Source of the DNA: DTKD01 sp050948905
Lineage (GTDB): Bacteria > Armatimonadota > UBA5829
Direction: 5' to 3'
DNA length: 64,000 nucleotides
NCBI GenBank assembly: GCA_050948905.1
Contig: JBMNES010000001.1
Coordinates: 1,178,001 to 1,242,000, forward strand
Shown: one piece after another, positions 25,237 through 33,081 of the stretch
How the letters are laid out: each line of letters starts with the position of its first letter
Numbering within the stretch: position 1 is the stretch's first letter
Translations under genes and position numbers: made by a program
The notes under the pieces: model-generated
Databases searched by the model: none
What the model was told of the DNA's origin: nothing
What the model saw: the letters and a program-made list of their open reading frames with translations, nothing else

Positions 25237-25800
25237 TCATCCTTCTGAGCCCAGATATTTCTCATCCAGCCGATCCAGCAACGCGTGGTAGGCCTCATGC
25301 ACGCCCGGCCCTATGCGCTGCTCCTCTATCTCGTCGAATCCCTTCGACAGCGTCTCGTGCTGCTCTTCGGGCAGATATTGCTCCGCCATAGGGAACAGAA
25401 CGTTGTTTTCCTTAAAAATATGGGCGGTCAAAAGCGCTGCATACCCACGAGCGCCCTGGGCAAATTTAGATCTTGCGGCGGCCTCGTTGGCACGCAAACC
25501 GGGCAATGACTCCGCCATAGTAGCGATGTGTTTTCGGCCCTGCACGTGATCGTCCAACATCACCCCGATGGGCCCTCCCTGCCTGGGAATACCAACGGCC
25601 TCCATCGCCGGAAACAACAGGTCTTCTTCCTTGCCATGATGGCATTTATCGGCGAACGTGCGCAAAAAGTCCACTATCTGCTCTATATCGTCAACGTCAA
25701 GAGGCTTGTTCTCGTCAGCGTCATCGGCCAGGCGTTCAAGAACCGCCAGCGCGACCTTTATGCCCTCGTGCTCCTTGCGCAGATCATCGGTAGCATACAT
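25237..25800 (-). CDS. Hemerythrin HHE-domain protein
   Basis: 187 aa from ATG 25800, preceded by GGAGGAGG; an ATG/GTG further up lacks a site. Four-helix iron-binding domain, with ligand motifs EHEGIK (helix 1), CHHGKEEDLLFP (helix 2), DDHVQGRKH (helix 3) and HIFKENNVLFP (helix 4) in the expected order. Such proteins bind O2 or sense oxygen or nitric oxide, or store iron. Alone in its transcription unit, so the partner is unknown. Confidence 0.88.
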   Translation of the reverse strand: MYATDDLRKEHEGIKVALAVLERLADDADENKPLDVDDIEQIVDFLRTFADKCHHGKEEDLLFPAMEAVGIPRQGGPIGVMLDDHVQGRKHIATMAESLPGLRANEAAARSKFAQGARGYAALLTAHIFKENNVLFPMAEQYLPEEQHETLSKGFDEIEEQRIGPGVHEAYHALLDRLDEKYLGSEG

Positions 25801-25984
25801 AAAAAACCTCCTCCAAAGGAGACCACATTCCGCCCCCAGTACATTGCACATTTAGTGTCGAGATTATTCTTCCAACAGAACTCCGCTATGAAACCTCCAC
25901 ATTAAGAAATCTTCTGGTCAGTTATCCACTCCGGATCGCCGTCACATAACTGATATGTCCGGGACAGAGGCCCGGTCACTACAT

Positions 25985-26275
25985 TTTCGATGTCCGAAGT
26001 CAGATGTGCGCGGTTCGATTCCAAATAACCTAAGCTACGTGCTCTTTTTCTGGCTTTCGCCTTTTTCTGGCTTTCGCGTTATTTTCTGTCGTTTCACATC
26101 TATCCATCCTCGTCACTTCGAGCGTCGACTCCCCCGTCATTTCGAACGGAGTGAGAAATCTGCTTTTTCGATGTGCGAAGTCAGATGTGCGCGGTTCGAT
26201 TCCAAATAACCGCAGCTACACCCTCATTTTCTGGCTTTCGCCTCTTTCTGGCTTTCGCGTTATTTTTTTTCCTAT
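25985..26275 (+). repeat. Dispersed intergenic repeat, copies C and D in tandem
   Basis: Two direct copies of about 105 bp (about 25985-26086 and 26162-26272), each running from TTTTCGATGT(C/G)CGAAGTC through GTGCGCGGTTCGATTCC to a doubled TTTCTGGCTTTCGC block. Between them lies GTCATTTCGAACGGAGTGAG. A frame across the region translates to HFERSEKSA, the peptide that this kind of repeat gives when miscalled as a gene. The 525-bp gap 25801-26325 holds nothing else. Confidence 0.85.
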
Positions 26276-26313
26276 GAATCTCCGCGCGGAATGACAATGC
26301 CCGACCTTTATGT

Positions 26314-26319
26314 TAGAAT
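26314..26319 (+). promoter_or_regulatory. -10 box of the methyltransferase gene
   Basis: TAGAAT ends 6 nt before GTG 26326, so the transcript should start at the start codon (leaderless). No Shine-Dalgarno site is present. Confidence 0.5.
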
Positions 26320-26325
26320 TGGGCC

Positions 26326-27138
26326 GTGACGAAGCGCAAAAACCCCGACTACAACGATTTTATTCTAAGCCAGTGGCGAGACTACGAGGACGTGATTACG
26401 GACTCGCTGTGGCTGATGCATTCTCGCGACAGTCGCAATGGCCATTCGCTCGACTATCACGGCAACTTCATTCCCCAGATAGCCAATCAGATGTTCAGGC
26501 GCTACAGCCGGGAGACCGAGATAGTGGTGGATTGGTTTCTAGGCTCCGGCACGTCGGCAATAGAGGCTATCAACCTCAACCGGCGCTTGATCGGCGTTGA
26601 ATTGAAACCGGAGCTTGTGGAGTATGTCCAATCCAAACTGCCGCCAGACTCGCAGGGCTCAATCCGACTAATAAATGCAGATAGCACACTTAGCGAAACC
26701 GCCGAAAAGGTGCTGCAATCCGCAGCGGAGTTCGGTTGTGAAAAGGCCCACCTCGCGATTCTTCACCCACCTTATGCCGACATAATAAAATTCAGCGACC
26801 TTGAGGCAGATCTATCGAATTGCAGCTCGACTGACGAGTTTTTGGAGGCGTTCGGCAGGGTCGCTCAAAACGCTTATGATACCCTGCTGCCGGGCAGGTT
26901 CGCGGTGCTTGTGATAGGGGATCGCTACGCGGCAGGTGAGCTGGATGCGCTCGGTTTTAAGTGTATGCAACGGATGAACGAGGTCGGTTTTAAGACCAAG
27001 TCGATTGTAGTGAAAAACATTGAGGGCAACGAAGTCGCTAAAGGTAAAAATAACAACCTCTGGCGATATCGCGCCCTCGCAGGCGGGTTTTATATATTCA
27101 AGCACGAATACGTGATGGTTTTTTTCAAGCCGAAATAG
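26326..27138 (+). CDS. Orphan DNA methyltransferase (N4-cytosine/N6-adenine type), motif order X-I-IV
   Basis: 270 aa, start GTG 26326 (the promoter overlaps any earlier start). Motif X-like HGNFIPQIANQMFRRY, then motif I DWFLGSGTSAIEA for SAM binding (about residues 69-81), then a catalytic motif IV-like LHPPY (about 145-149) where the usual first residue N, D or S is His. A closing NLWRYRALAGGFYIFKHEYVMVF segment follows. In classical beta-class enzymes IV precedes X and I, so this one is permuted. No restriction gene lies nearby. A regulatory or RNA-directed methyltransferase cannot be excluded. Confidence 0.72.
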   Translation: MTKRKNPDYNDFILSQWRDYEDVITDSLWLMHSRDSRNGHSLDYHGNFIPQIANQMFRRYSRETEIVVDWFLGSGTSAIEAINLNRRLIGVELKPELVEYVQSKLPPDSQGSIRLINADSTLSETAEKVLQSAAEFGCEKAHLAILHPPYADIIKFSDLEADLSNCSSTDEFLEAFGRVAQNAYDTLLPGRFAVLVIGDRYAAGELDALGFKCMQRMNEVGFKTKSIVVKNIEGNEVAKGKNNNLWRYRALAGGFYIFKHEYVMVFFKPK

Positions 27139-27139
27139 T

Positions 27140-27628
27140 CTACTGCTCGGCCTGATACTCTTTTATTATCTTCAGCATCTGCTCCGGTTCGACTCGTGGG
27201 TAGACCTTGTCATCGACAGTTACTACAGGCGCAAGGCCGCAGGCTCCCACGCATCGGGTTTCGTCGAGTGTGAAGAGCTTGTCCTCTGTGGTCTCGCCGG
27301 GCTTGATGTTAAGCTCGTCCTCGATAACCTCCAGCAGCTTCCCCGCTCCACGAATATAACACGCAGTCCCCATACAGACGCTCAGTCGGTGCTTGCCCTG
27401 CGGCACCAGCTTAAAATAGCTGTAAAAGGTCGCCACACCATATATCTCGGCAGTCGGAACCAGCGTCTCGCACGATACGTGATCCATCACCTCTTTGCTG
27501 AGATATCCATACATATTCTGCGCGCGATGCAGAATCGCGATCAGAGAAGACTGGGGATGTTCTGGAGTATAGACGCTCTTAATGTACTGCGTCAGCTCTT
27601 CAAATTTATTTTCACACTTACAGGCCAT
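27140..27628 (-). CDS. NuoE-like [2Fe-2S] thioredoxin-fold subunit
   Basis: 162 aa. Resembles NuoE of complex I and HndA of NAD(P)-reducing hydrogenases. Four cluster ligands: VCMGTACYIRG (C-x4-C) and CVGACG (C-x3-C). N-terminal helical part with LIAILHRAQNMYGYLS and VYGVATFYSYF-type segment. An N-terminal CxC (residues 3 and 5) is additional. No NuoF/HndC or hydrogenase gene is adjacent; the upstream neighbour is lpd with a 27-bp gap. It may supply electrons in a complex encoded elsewhere, or act with Lpd; this is unresolved. Confidence 0.88.
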   Translation of the reverse strand: MACKCENKFEELTQYIKSVYTPEHPQSSLIAILHRAQNMYGYLSKEVMDHVSCETLVPTAEIYGVATFYSYFKLVPQGKHRLSVCMGTACYIRGAGKLLEVIEDELNIKPGETTEDKLFTLDETRCVGACGLAPVVTVDDKVYPRVEPEQMLKIIKEYQAEQ

Positions 27629-27655
27629 AATGCCCCCACTATAGGTCAGATATGA

Positions 27656-29203
27656 TTATTTATGAATCGCACGGCCCAGCGCATCGTAGGCTGCTTCCTG
27701 GACGGCTTCTGATAGAGTCGGGTGAGGATGGATGCTGGCTACCAGTTCGTCGACCGTAAGCTCGTTTCTCATCGCGACCACCGCCTCTGCAATGAGATCC
27801 GTAACATGCGGCCCGACCATATGCACCCCCAGAATCTCCCCGTATTTACCCTCGGACAGCACCTTCACGAACCCATCAATACCGCCGATAGCCATCGCTT
27901 TGCTGTTGTGTCGGAACAAGAACCTGCCTACTCTGACGTCTTTGTAGCGCTCACGCGCCTGCTCCTCGGTCAACCCGACCGATGCGCACTCCGGAGTTGT
28001 ATAAACACATGCCGGAATCGCGTGATAGTCCATGCGCGACCCCATCCCCAGCGCGTCTTCGACGGCCGCGATGCATTCCGTCCATCCGACATGCGCAAGC
28101 ATCGGCTCCCCGGTGCAGTCCCCGGCGGCGTAAATATCCGAAACATTGGTGCGCATGTGCTCGTCGACGATAATTTTGCCCCGGTCATGCTTTATGCCGA
28201 TCTCGTCGAGGCCAATGTTGTCCGTAGCGGGCCTGCGTCCTATGGCCACCAGCACCTTCTCGAAGTCTCGAACCTCTTCTTTATCCCCCGTTTTGATGGT
28301 CACGCGCTTGCCGCCCGGGATATCCTCGGCTGCCGAGACGGTGGAGTCGACCATAAACTTCATCCCCGCCTGTTTCAGCGACTTCATAAGCTCATTAGCA
28401 GTTTCCGTATCGGCTGCGGGCAGTATCTGTGACTTCATCTCCACCACCAGCACGTTTGTGCCAAGCCGAGCCAGGGTGTAGCCGGCCTCGAGGCCGATCG
28501 CTCCCGCGCCAATGACGAGCATGCTCTCCGGTATTTTATCAAAAGAAAGTGCCTCTGTGCTGGTCCAGACGTTTTCTCCGATCTCAAAGCCCGGTATAGG
28601 CAGAAGCGCGGTGGTCGAGCCGGTTGCGATTATAATTTTTCCCGCCCGAATCGTCTCAACTCCGCTTTCGGTCTGCACCGTGACGGTATGTTGGTCACTG
28701 AGCCGGCCAACTCCCCGCACCAGCCGAATCTGATTCTTCTTAAACAGGCTCTCGACTCCGCCTACCAATCGTCTTACGGTGGAGTTCTTGCGAGACATCA
28801 TCGTGGGGATATCGAGGTCGTATTTATCGATTTTGACGCCAAACTCTTCGCCGCTTTTCGCCGCATCGACGATCGCGACACACGCCAACAGCACTTTGGT
28901 GGGCACACAGCCGATATTCAGACACGTGCCACCAACTGCGCCCTTTTCCACCACAACCACGCGCGCACCAAGCTGAGCAGCTCGAATCGCTCCGACGTAG
29001 CCAGCAGGCCCAGAGCCAAGGATCACTATATCCGCGTCCCTTTCGGCGGATTTCAACAGTTGTTCCTGTATCCCCGGATGCACCATCTCCGTCGAATCGG
29101 ACTTGTCCAAAACGGAAATGGATTCCACCAGCCCGGCAACAGCGCTCGCTGTAAGCGGCCCAGCCGCCCCCCGGTTATTGATTGATTTCGGATTAGCAGT
29201 CAC
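27656..29203 (-). CDS. lpd: Dihydrolipoyl dehydrogenase with N-terminal extension
   Basis: 515 aa, about 50 longer than usual. GTG 29203 lies 7 nt after GGGGAGGA, which supports the long form. Residues 1-56 are a hydrophilic extension without a recognisable lipoyl lysine. Then FAD motif DIVILGSGPAGYVGAIRAAQ, redox disulfide GGTCLNIGCVPTK, NAD motif LVIGAGAIGLEAGYTLA, AGDC and the C-terminal active-site HPHPTLSEAVQEA. Reoxidises lipoamide of 2-oxoacid or glycine cleavage complexes; none is adjacent. Confidence 0.93.
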   Translation of the reverse strand: MTANPKSINNRGAAGPLTASAVAGLVESISVLDKSDSTEMVHPGIQEQLLKSAERDADIVILGSGPAGYVGAIRAAQLGARVVVVEKGAVGGTCLNIGCVPTKVLLACVAIVDAAKSGEEFGVKIDKYDLDIPTMMSRKNSTVRRLVGGVESLFKKNQIRLVRGVGRLSDQHTVTVQTESGVETIRAGKIIIATGSTTALLPIPGFEIGENVWTSTEALSFDKIPESMLVIGAGAIGLEAGYTLARLGTNVLVVEMKSQILPAADTETANELMKSLKQAGMKFMVDSTVSAAEDIPGGKRVTIKTGDKEEVRDFEKVLVAIGRRPATDNIGLDEIGIKHDRGKIIVDEHMRTNVSDIYAAGDCTGEPMLAHVGWTECIAAVEDALGMGSRMDYHAIPACVYTTPECASVGLTEEQARERYKDVRVGRFLFRHNSKAMAIGGIDGFVKVLSEGKYGEILGVHMVGPHVTDLIAEAVVAMRNELTVDELVASIHPHPTLSEAVQEAAYDALGRAIHK

Positions 29204-29289
29204 AGTTGTATCCTCCCCAACTCACGCGCGGAATCACGCACATGCTATCACAAACTTACCAAACAGGGAATAGGTAATGCCATGCTGAT

Positions 29290-29356
29290 AGGCGGCGATC
29301 TCCGAATCGCCGCCTCAAGACCCAATTTGTAAGGAGCTCCGAATCGCCGCCTCAGA
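29290..29356. repeat. Hairpin AGGCGGCGAT/ATCGCCGCCT with a duplicated right arm
   Basis: Perfect 10-bp inverted repeat at 29290-29315, then a second copy of CTCCGAATCGCCGCCTCA at about 29337. It lies in the 304-bp divergent gap between lpd and the Gfo/Idh gene, so it does not follow a stop codon as its relatives do. A partial dispersed-repeat copy (CTTTCGGGCTTTCGCGTTTT) follows at 29393-29440. Confidence 0.6.
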
Positions 29357-29507
29357 ACTGGAAAACGGTCGGGGCAGATAGATACAATGTGCGTGATTTT
29401 CTGGTTTTCGCTTCTTTCGGGCTTTCGCGTTTTCCACATTGTCTCTTGCTGAAGGTTTTATCCAACCACTGTATAAGTTCACTTTGGTTCGATCAACGAG
29501 GTGGATG

Positions 29508-30356
29508 ATGAAGAAAATCGGGTTCATAGACTACTATATCAACGAATGGCATGCGGATAATTATCCCAGGATGATTGCCGAAAGCGCCTACGCAGGTAAG
29601 TTCGAGGTCGCCCTTGCCTGGGAGGAGACCAGCGTGGAGGGCCGCAAGAATATAGACGTGTGGTGCGCGGAGATGGGCATTCCGAAGGCCGACAGCATAG
29701 AGCAGGTCGTTGAAGAATGCGATTGTCTGGTGGTGCTATCCCCGGATAACCCGGAACGTCACGAGGACCTCTCCCGGCTGCCCCTTGCCAGCGGAAAACC
29801 TGTTTATGTCGATAAGCCGTTCGCGGATTCTTCGGCTGCGGCCAGGCGAATGGTGGAGAGGGCCAGCGAGTATAAAACCCCGCTTATGTCGTCGTCGGCA
29901 CTGCGATTCGATTCGACAGTCACCAACGCAAAATCTCAGATAGCTGACAACGAAGTAAACTTTTTCTCCGCTCGCGGCCCCGGAGAGTTCGCCATCTACG
30001 GCATTCATCAGATAGAGCCGATGGTGACTCTGATGGGAACTGGCGCAAAGAGGCTGATGCAGTGCGGCAACGAACAGACAAAGCTGATGATCGTTGATTA
30101 CGGCGACGGCAGGCGTGGTGTGATTAACCTGATCCCGAACTGCCCGTTCCAGTTTGAAGCCAGCTACGGCGAAGGCGGGATTGTGGTCGTCAATGAGATG
30201 CAGGATTTCTTCACGCGCTTTATCGATGCGATGCTCGAGTTCTTCGAGACAGGCGAATCGGTGATCCCGATAGAGCAGACCATTGAGGTCACAACGCTCA
30301 TCGAGGCCGGCAGTTTCGCTCTAAAGACGCCGGATACGTGGGTGAATATCGGTTAA
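29508..30356 (+). CDS. Gfo/Idh/MocA-family oxidoreductase (atypical N-terminus)
   Basis: 282 aa, start ATG 29508 behind CGAGGTGG (ATG 29505 is the alternative). The Rossmann domain has the YVDKPFA segment (EKP equivalent) at about residue 101 and a catalytic-type His in YGIHQIEP. The expected GxGxxG near the N-terminus is replaced by GFIDYYINEWHADNYPRMI, a form seen in shortened members of the family. Dinucleotide use is therefore uncertain. Monocistronic between divergent lpd and convergent adh; probably sugar-related. Confidence 0.8.
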   Translation: MKKIGFIDYYINEWHADNYPRMIAESAYAGKFEVALAWEETSVEGRKNIDVWCAEMGIPKADSIEQVVEECDCLVVLSPDNPERHEDLSRLPLASGKPVYVDKPFADSSAAARRMVERASEYKTPLMSSSALRFDSTVTNAKSQIADNEVNFFSARGPGEFAIYGIHQIEPMVTLMGTGAKRLMQCGNEQTKLMIVDYGDGRRGVINLIPNCPFQFEASYGEGGIVVVNEMQDFFTRFIDAMLEFFETGESVIPIEQTIEVTTLIEAGSFALKTPDTWVNIG

Positions 30357-30367
30357 TCGAGCTGCTT

Positions 30368-31354
30368 CTATTTACATATCAGGACGGCTGCCCCGGTGAT
30401 TTGGCCGCTTCTCAGTGCATCGAGGGCTTTGTTGGCCTCCGTCAGCGGAAACGTCTCGATATGCGTTTCGACTGGGACTTTCGGGGCAAGCGCCAGCATT
30501 TCGTCGCCGTCGTGGCGGGTGAGGTTTGCTACGGATTTAATAGATCGCTCACCCCATAGGATGTCGTATGAAAATGAGGGGATGTCGCTCATGTGAATGC
30601 CCGCGCAAACCACGGCCCCTCCCTTTGCGACAGCCCTGAGCGCGGCAGGCACAAGCGGCCCGACCGGGGCGAAGATTATCGCGGCATCCAGGCGGTGGGG
30701 AGGGTTCTCGTCGGATCCTCCCGCCCAGACCGCGCCGAGGCTTCGGGCGAATTGCTGTGTGCTCGCATCGCCGGGTTTTGTGAACGCATATATTTCACGG
30801 CCCTGATAAATCGCCACCTGCGCTATGATATGCGCCGATGCGCCGAAGCCGTACAATCCCAGTTTATGTGCATCTCCGGTCAGAGTCAGCGAGCGATAAC
30901 CGATCAGCCCGGCACATAATAGCGGCGCGGCTTGGGCATCCGGGTAGCCTTCCGGGATGAAGAAACAATATCTCTCATCGGCGACGGTATATTGAGCGTA
31001 GCCGCCGTCGATGGTGTAGCCGGTAAATCGCGCGTGGTCGCAGAGATTTTCACGTCCGCTGCGACAGTATGGGCATGTGCCGTCGGTCCAGCCCAGCCAG
31101 GGCACGCCCACTTTGTCGCCAATCGCGAATCGCTCGATACCTTCGCCGAGTTTGCTGACCGTGCCCACGATCTCGTGACCGGGGATAACAGGCAGTTTGG
31201 GGTTTGGCAATTCGCCATCGACCAGGTGCAGGTCGGTGCGGCAGACACCACACACGTTTATCTCTATTTGCACCTGCCCCGGTCCGGGTTCTGGCACGGG
31301 GATGTCGACTACCTGCAGCGGTTCGCCGGGTTGGTTCAGTCTCATCGCGATCAT
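30368..31354 (-). CDS. Zinc-dependent alcohol dehydrogenase family protein
   Basis: 328 aa medium-chain dehydrogenase. Catalytic zinc ligands: Cys in CGVCRTDLH and His/Glu in PGHEIVG. The structural zinc loop reads WTDGTCPYCRSGRENLC, with three Cys; the first of the usual four is Asp. NAD(P)-binding segment LGLYGFGASAHIIAQVA. This layout matches the AdhP/AdhA-like group acting on short alcohols or aldehydes. Ends 11 bp from the convergent Gfo/Idh gene. Confidence 0.88.
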   Translation of the reverse strand: MIAMRLNQPGEPLQVVDIPVPEPGPGQVQIEINVCGVCRTDLHLVDGELPNPKLPVIPGHEIVGTVSKLGEGIERFAIGDKVGVPWLGWTDGTCPYCRSGRENLCDHARFTGYTIDGGYAQYTVADERYCFFIPEGYPDAQAAPLLCAGLIGYRSLTLTGDAHKLGLYGFGASAHIIAQVAIYQGREIYAFTKPGDASTQQFARSLGAVWAGGSDENPPHRLDAAIIFAPVGPLVPAALRAVAKGGAVVCAGIHMSDIPSFSYDILWGERSIKSVANLTRHDGDEMLALAPKVPVETHIETFPLTEANKALDALRSGQITGAAVLICK

Positions 31355-31448
31355 GACAAATCAGCCTCTGCTCAGATGACGCTCAATCCGCCTCTGTTTA
31401 CCGCAACTTCAGATGACACCAAACCAACCGGGCGTATGTTTGTTTATT

Positions 31449-32891
31449 CTAGGGCGCGGCTAACTCTATCTTGCCAAGCTTATACCTGCGATGTCCGTCG
31501 TCGTCTTTAAGGGGCAGAGCGATCACCGGGGTGCCGTCGCGCTTGCCCACCGAGACGTGGACATCGTAGACGCCGGGCTTTGTGGTCGGGGCGATGACTC
31601 CGACCCGGAACTCGCTTTGATGCGTCGCCACTGGAGCCTTGCCCGCGGCGGCCACCTGCAGGCTGCGCATATCGAAGGAATCGTCGGCCAGCACCGAGAC
31701 GATGCCGCCTTTTTCGTCTTTGAGAGTGAGGGCCATATACCCGCCGGGATAACACGGAGCCACCCCCGCATTTGCCCAATCTGAGCTGACCTTGAACCAG
31801 TCCCCGATTTTGACCTTTTCAGGCCAGCTTATCTCCCGAAGCTGTAGCCTGTAGCCAAGGCGGAGGTTGATTCGGTCGATGAGATCGCGGTTTTCCTCCA
31901 GTTCGATACGCGGCCACCAGTGAATCGACATATAACTTGCGTGATAATCCTCTATCGCCTTCAACAGTAGTGACCCGTTGCCCCAGTTGCCGCGACTTTT
32001 TGAGCCGCCGTAGTGCTCGTGTTCCAGAATAACCGGCAGCTTCGGCCAGAACTCCTGCGCCATCTCCGCGTGATACCAGTGATTAGGCGGGGCCTGGACG
32101 AGGATGCTGTCATCGTGTATTGTGACGCCCTTTGAAAGCGCGTAATCGGTAAGCGGGAAGTGGCGGCCGGGTTTGTCGTGACCGACTATGTCATCGGAGA
32201 TCGCAAGCAGCGTTTTTTTGAAGTATTTCGTGTGTAAGTCTATGTGCTTGCGGACGATTTTATCGGCTTTGTCGTCGGGGACCTGGCTGGTCATAAAGGT
32301 ATGCCCCTCCCCCCATAACCCGTAGCTGCCGATATGCACGTAGGAGACATTTGGGTCGCCATCGTAGCGCGCGGCCAGGGTTTTGATCAGGTTTTCGAGC
32401 TTATTGAGGAATATTTTATCCCCGAAATCCGGGTCCCAGCACCACGCTCTATCGGATTTGGGGGCGGGGCCTTTGCCGAACTCGTAGTAGGTGCCCTTCG
32501 CCCCGGCGTCTTTGACCCATTCGGGGGTTCCAAAGGCGATCCAGTTCTCCGAAGCGGTTATGTTCAAACCTATGCGCTTGCCCTTGTCTATCCATCGCTG
32601 CGCGACAGTATCGAGCAGAGGCCAGTTGAACTTCCCCTCTTCCGGCTCGATCATCGACCAGGGGATGCGCATAAATACAGTCGATACTCCAGGAAAATCA
32701 TCCACAGTGTCGGAGGGTTCGAGTTGAGAGCCGTAGTTGGTCGGCACGTTGGAATAAAAATACAACACCCAGCCCATATCCGGGTTCACAAGCGCCGCTT
32801 TCGTGTCGACGGGTTTGATTGTAACCAGCGTTTGTGCAGATACGACAGAAGCCGACAACATCAAAGCCGCAGCTATCATTGCAGTGTTCAT
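31449..32891 (-). CDS. Secreted DUF4832-like protein with GH42-type barrel
   Basis: 480 aa from ATG 32891, preceded by GTGAGGAGA. Signal peptide residues 1-20 (MIAAALMLSASVVSA). Begins with NPDMGWVLYFYSNVP, then TIM-barrel strands: VFMRIPWSMIEPEEGKFNWP, GLNITASEN, VSYVHIGSYGLWGEGH with an acidic residue at the barrel end, and an LEHEHYGGSK segment. The last 130 residues are a beta domain (VKIGDWFKVSSDWANAG) of the DUF4832 kind. Probably acts on or binds extracellular polysaccharide; activity unproven. Single gene. Confidence 0.75.
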   Translation of the reverse strand: MNTAMIAAALMLSASVVSAQTLVTIKPVDTKAALVNPDMGWVLYFYSNVPTNYGSQLEPSDTVDDFPGVSTVFMRIPWSMIEPEEGKFNWPLLDTVAQRWIDKGKRIGLNITASENWIAFGTPEWVKDAGAKGTYYEFGKGPAPKSDRAWCWDPDFGDKIFLNKLENLIKTLAARYDGDPNVSYVHIGSYGLWGEGHTFMTSQVPDDKADKIVRKHIDLHTKYFKKTLLAISDDIVGHDKPGRHFPLTDYALSKGVTIHDDSILVQAPPNHWYHAEMAQEFWPKLPVILEHEHYGGSKSRGNWGNGSLLLKAIEDYHASYMSIHWWPRIELEENRDLIDRINLRLGYRLQLREISWPEKVKIGDWFKVSSDWANAGVAPCYPGGYMALTLKDEKGGIVSVLADDSFDMRSLQVAAAGKAPVATHQSEFRVGVIAPTTKPGVYDVHVSVGKRDGTPVIALPLKDDDGHRRYKLGKIELAAP

Positions 32892-33014
32892 AAGTCTCCT
32901 CACTAATCTCCAGCCGCCTGATATCCGATTATAATACTGTAAAGACTATATCATGTAAGGCTGTGCTTAGGAATAGTATTCGCGAAAGCCCCAAAAGCGC
33001 CACTTGTAACTGCG

Positions 33015-33043
33015 TTGACAGTGGAGCAGGCCGGTGTTATACT
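33015..33043 (+). promoter_or_regulatory. Sigma-70 promoter of the PP2C/anti-sigma operon
   Basis: TTGACA, 17-bp spacer, TATACT, 39 bp before ATG 33082. Confidence 0.8.
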
Positions 33044-33081
33044 GCGTCCGACTGCTCACGGGTCAACAAACGGAGACCATC

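Noticed and set aside
26010..26200. GGTTCGATTCC in the dispersed repeats looks like a tRNA T-loop
   Set aside because: No cloverleaf, anticodon stem or acceptor pairing can be drawn around either copy.
25955..26209. Small frame containing RHFERSEKS
   Set aside because: It is a translation of the dispersed repeat, not a gene.
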